A stretch of DNA of 23,644 nt from a virus, in the IMG/VR virus record IMGVR_UViG_3300020233_000060, positions 1 to 23,644 of that record. One strand, 5' to 3'. Positions within the stretch are counted from its first letter, which is position 1. Every line of letters starts with the position of its first letter. The notes under the pieces were generated by a model, which made no database searches, was not told the origin of the DNA, and saw only the letters and a list, made by a program, of their open reading frames with translations. Below, in pieces: positions 21,931-23,644 of this stretch. The position numbers and the translations under genes are program-made.

Positions 21931-22005
21931 TCATTGTTTAGCTGGGAGGCTAAGCTCACCAATATAAACGCTTCCACTGCGATGTGTTCTATTTGTCGAA
22001 CTCAT
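21931..22005 (-). CDS. 24-codon peptide ORF with strong ribosome site
   Basis: ATG at 22005 follows AGGGAGGT by six bases, the best ribosome site in this cluster, and begins just after the radical SAM stop. The peptide is MSSTNRTHRSGSVYIGELSL and ends PAKQ then TGA. It is hydrophilic, with no membrane segment and no Cys. Possible readings are a stand-alone mini-protein, a leader, a substrate of the adjacent radical SAM enzyme, or the N-terminus of the downstream gene interrupted by UGA, with which it is in frame. None can be chosen from sequence alone. Confidence 0.45.
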   Translation of the reverse strand: MSSTNRTHRSGSVYIGELSLPAKQ

Positions 22006-22016
22006 TACCCACCTCC

Positions 22017-22856
22017 CTAAAATAGTAGCGCATCCTCATAATTCCAAGACTTGGTTACTTTCCCGTCTGGCCAAAATACAACAGAGCATATACCACCATA
22101 TCTACGTTCAAGTACTCTTTGTGATGATAAATCTTGACGCTTAAAACAGACTAAATGGTTTTGATATATATATTTCACCCAAAGATCGTAAGCATCTATT
22201 TTGTAGCTCATATATTTCCAGTTGTGCGCATAAGATGCCTCTTCTTCCAAAGTGAAAACATCTAATTTATCTATACTATCCCCGACTAATTGTCTGAAAC
22301 AAACACTGTCGTACCCTTCCTTAATCGCCTTTTTAATAAAATGTTGTATTGATTTGAATCCTTTATTAAAAATAGTTTTCCTACAGACCGTCTGTAACCG
22401 GACTGGAACACTTGCGTTGTATTTTTGCGCTGGGTACATTTTATCTATAAACGATATGTTAATATAATCCAATCTGGGATGTTTGAAAATTAAACTATCA
22501 TTATCGCCATTACTGTTTATTCCGACCTTGTTACCTTCCGGCATTTCGTTTTTCAAGTAAACGCTCTTGGGCATTAAGTCCCCACAAGTATCTAGCAGAT
22601 TTAGGGCTAAATCTTCATTCAATGTAGGCTCACCTCCGGTTAAAATTACATTTGCAGAAATACCAAGATGTTTTAATTCAAGTAATAGCGTTTTTAAGTT
22701 TTCCATATAACGCTTAGTATTGTTTGAGTAATTTTTAGACATGGCACCTTTCTCAATACACCATGCACACTTTCTATTACACAATTTTGTTGTAAGTAGT
22801 TGTATCTGTAGGGGGGTTTTATATATTTTATGATTAAATAACATTGGGTTGCTCAT
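22017..22856 (-). CDS. Radical SAM enzyme
   Basis: This uses a [4Fe-4S] cluster and S-adenosylmethionine to make a 5'-deoxyadenosyl radical. The cluster motif CNRKCAWC gives C-x3-C-x2-C (Cys26, 30, 33) after a first beta strand IQLLTTKL. GGEPT (74-78) is the SAM-contacting motif, and NSNG (114-117) continues the barrel. Three more Cys (187, 237, 257) could belong to a C-terminal accessory region, which reads GGICSVVFWPDGKV. It has 279 residues from ATG 22856; an upstream ATG at 22886 lies in the neighbouring gene and lacks a ribosome site. AGAGGG is only three bases before the chosen ATG. The substrate is unknown. It lacks the unusual QueE-type spacing of cluster cysteines. Confidence 0.88.
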   Translation of the reverse strand: MSNPMLFNHKIYKTPLQIQLLTTKLCNRKCAWCIEKGAMSKNYSNNTKRYMENLKTLLLELKHLGISANVILTGGEPTLNEDLALNLLDTCGDLMPKSVYLKNEMPEGNKVGINSNGDNDSLIFKHPRLDYINISFIDKMYPAQKYNASVPVRLQTVCRKTIFNKGFKSIQHFIKKAIKEGYDSVCFRQLVGDSIDKLDVFTLEEEASYAHNWKYMSYKIDAYDLWVKYIYQNHLVCFKRQDLSSQRVLERRYGGICSVVFWPDGKVTKSWNYEDALLF

Positions 22857-22863
22857 TTTCCCT

Positions 22864-23643
22864 CTATTTCTCAAAAGCATCCACAAGTCTCTTAAATCGC
22901 TCGCAAGCCGCAGGGTTCGCTTTTGTAAGCTCCTTGCGGGATTCTATTTTGCAGAAATTATAAATCACTTGTATCGCCCGCGCTTTTGTCGGGAGTAAGC
23001 CGGGGTGAAGATATGAAAGAGCATATTCCCAAAATTCCTTATCGTTTGAAAGCGAGTTCGCTTGTTGGCGCGCTGAAGAGTACTCCGAGCCATACTCTCC
23101 GGATGGGCAGTCCTCGTCGTACTGAATTTCTATATCATCCTTATAGACCTCTTGTGGCGGAACTCTTTTCCCATCCTTGATAAAACAAACCCCAGTCATA
23201 ACCATATCATTGAGCAATAGTCCCCTTTCGTCTGGTTCCATTGCCTCGCCTGAACAAGTTAGTTTAATCTCCATATCATCAGGATATGGCAGACCGCATT
23301 TATGCCCATCGAACCATGGCAGGCCACATTCATCACATTCATCTCCAGTCCATGGTATGCTGTATTCGAATCCATCTGGTGTTACACCGTCGGCTGATGG
23401 TGGCTCCTCAAACTCTTCTTTGGATTCTCCCCACTTCTCGCAGTACTCATCAATCATGTCATCAAGATTAACCAATTCTACTGGGACGCAGTCTTTTGCT
23501 TGGTCGTGAACCTTGTCTGAAACAAATAATGCTTTTGCAATAACCGCGTCGGCTTCCTTATTTTGGCGAAATAGCGGCTCCAAGCGATCCTCTTTTTCTT
23601 TGAGTAAAAATTCCAACCGCTTAATTTCATCCGCAAACTTCAC
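22864..23643 (-). CDS. Acidic unknown protein, at or across the right edge
   Basis: At least 259 residues. The first visible codon is GTG (23643-23641), which may be the start or an internal Val because only one base lies beyond it. The N-terminal 45 residues are a charged helix, likely coiled coil. The middle is very acidic, with a Cys cluster CDECGLPWFDGHKC (about 117-130) that could bind zinc. The C-terminal 90 residues are helical (KEFWEYALSYLHPGLLPTKA). Not recognised. Its stop is seven bases before the radical SAM start, so the two are in one transcript. Confidence 0.6.
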   Translation of the reverse strand: MKFADEIKRLEFLLKEKEDRLEPLFRQNKEADAVIAKALFVSDKVHDQAKDCVPVELVNLDDMIDEYCEKWGESKEEFEEPPSADGVTPDGFEYSIPWTGDECDECGLPWFDGHKCGLPYPDDMEIKLTCSGEAMEPDERGLLLNDMVMTGVCFIKDGKRVPPQEVYKDDIEIQYDEDCPSGEYGSEYSSARQQANSLSNDKEFWEYALSYLHPGLLPTKARAIQVIYNFCKIESRKELTKANPAACERFKRLVDAFEK

Positions 23644-23644
23644 C

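Noticed and set aside
21005-22005. UGA recoded as tryptophan across the genome
   Set aside because: UGA serves as an ordinary stop at several well-supported gene ends (18654, 21006, 21445), so genome-wide recoding is unlikely even though one in-frame UGA is intriguing.
1-23644. CRISPR array or insertion sequence
   Set aside because: No regularly spaced repeats and no transposase-like protein or paired terminal inverted repeats were seen.

Overview
The window carries the virion and lysis block of a short-tailed (podovirus-type) tailed phage. Its tail and packaging machine resembles phage P22: P22-type portal, gp10-type DNA-stabilisation hub, a tailspike with a P22-style head-binding domain, and a set of ejection proteins. 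The coat protein instead looks like the N4-gp56 family. The host cannot be named from the sequence. The consensus sigma70-type promoters, strong GGAGG ribosome sites and a bacterial-type tRNA-His show only that it is a bacterium.

Layout. Positions 1-278 hold two minus-strand genes, one cut by the window edge, each behind an almost identical ribosome-binding cassette. Positions 279-848 are a gene-free divergent control region. It has a leftward promoter with a stem-forming leader, a 17-bp operator-like dyad, and a consensus rightward promoter whose initial transcribed region is a homopyrimidine mirror repeat. Repeated CTATTCC elements follow just before terS. Positions 849-20103 are one long, tightly packed rightward late operon with many 1-4 nt stop/start overlaps. 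Its order is terS, terL, portal, scaffold, coat, a small structural gene bracketed by two G6/C6 hairpins, a small unknown, a head-tail adaptor candidate, tailspike, gp10-like hub, a needle-position protein, a sulfotransferase-like enzyme, three ejection-protein genes, an XhlA-like membrane protein, an amidase endolysin, a holin candidate, two nested paralogous Cys/Arg-rich mini-proteins and an intact tRNA-His. Positions 20104-20216 are a convergent AT-rich gap. From 20217 to the right edge every gene is on the minus strand: a HExxH protein, a zinc-ribbon protein, a 51-residue membrane protein, two unknowns, a 24-codon peptide ORF, a radical SAM enzyme and an acidic unknown cut by or starting at the edge.

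How it works together. TerS and TerL package DNA through the portal into a shell of coat protein built on the scaffold. The adaptor, hub and needle-position proteins close the head, the tailspike binds the host surface, and the ejection proteins probably carry DNA across the envelope. The amidase and membrane proteins then lyse the cell. The minus-strand right arm and the left-edge genes look like early or accessory functions.

Most unusual points: the triplex-prone tract starting at about +1 of a consensus promoter; the tRNA-His whose 5' half encodes the C-terminus of a duplicated mini-protein; a sulfotransferase-like gene inside the virion operon; a radical SAM gene followed at once by a 24-codon peptide ORF that is in frame, across a UGA, with the next gene; and a four-copy FREV motif in the giant ejection protein. 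All functions are inferred by reading the sequence; no database search was run.
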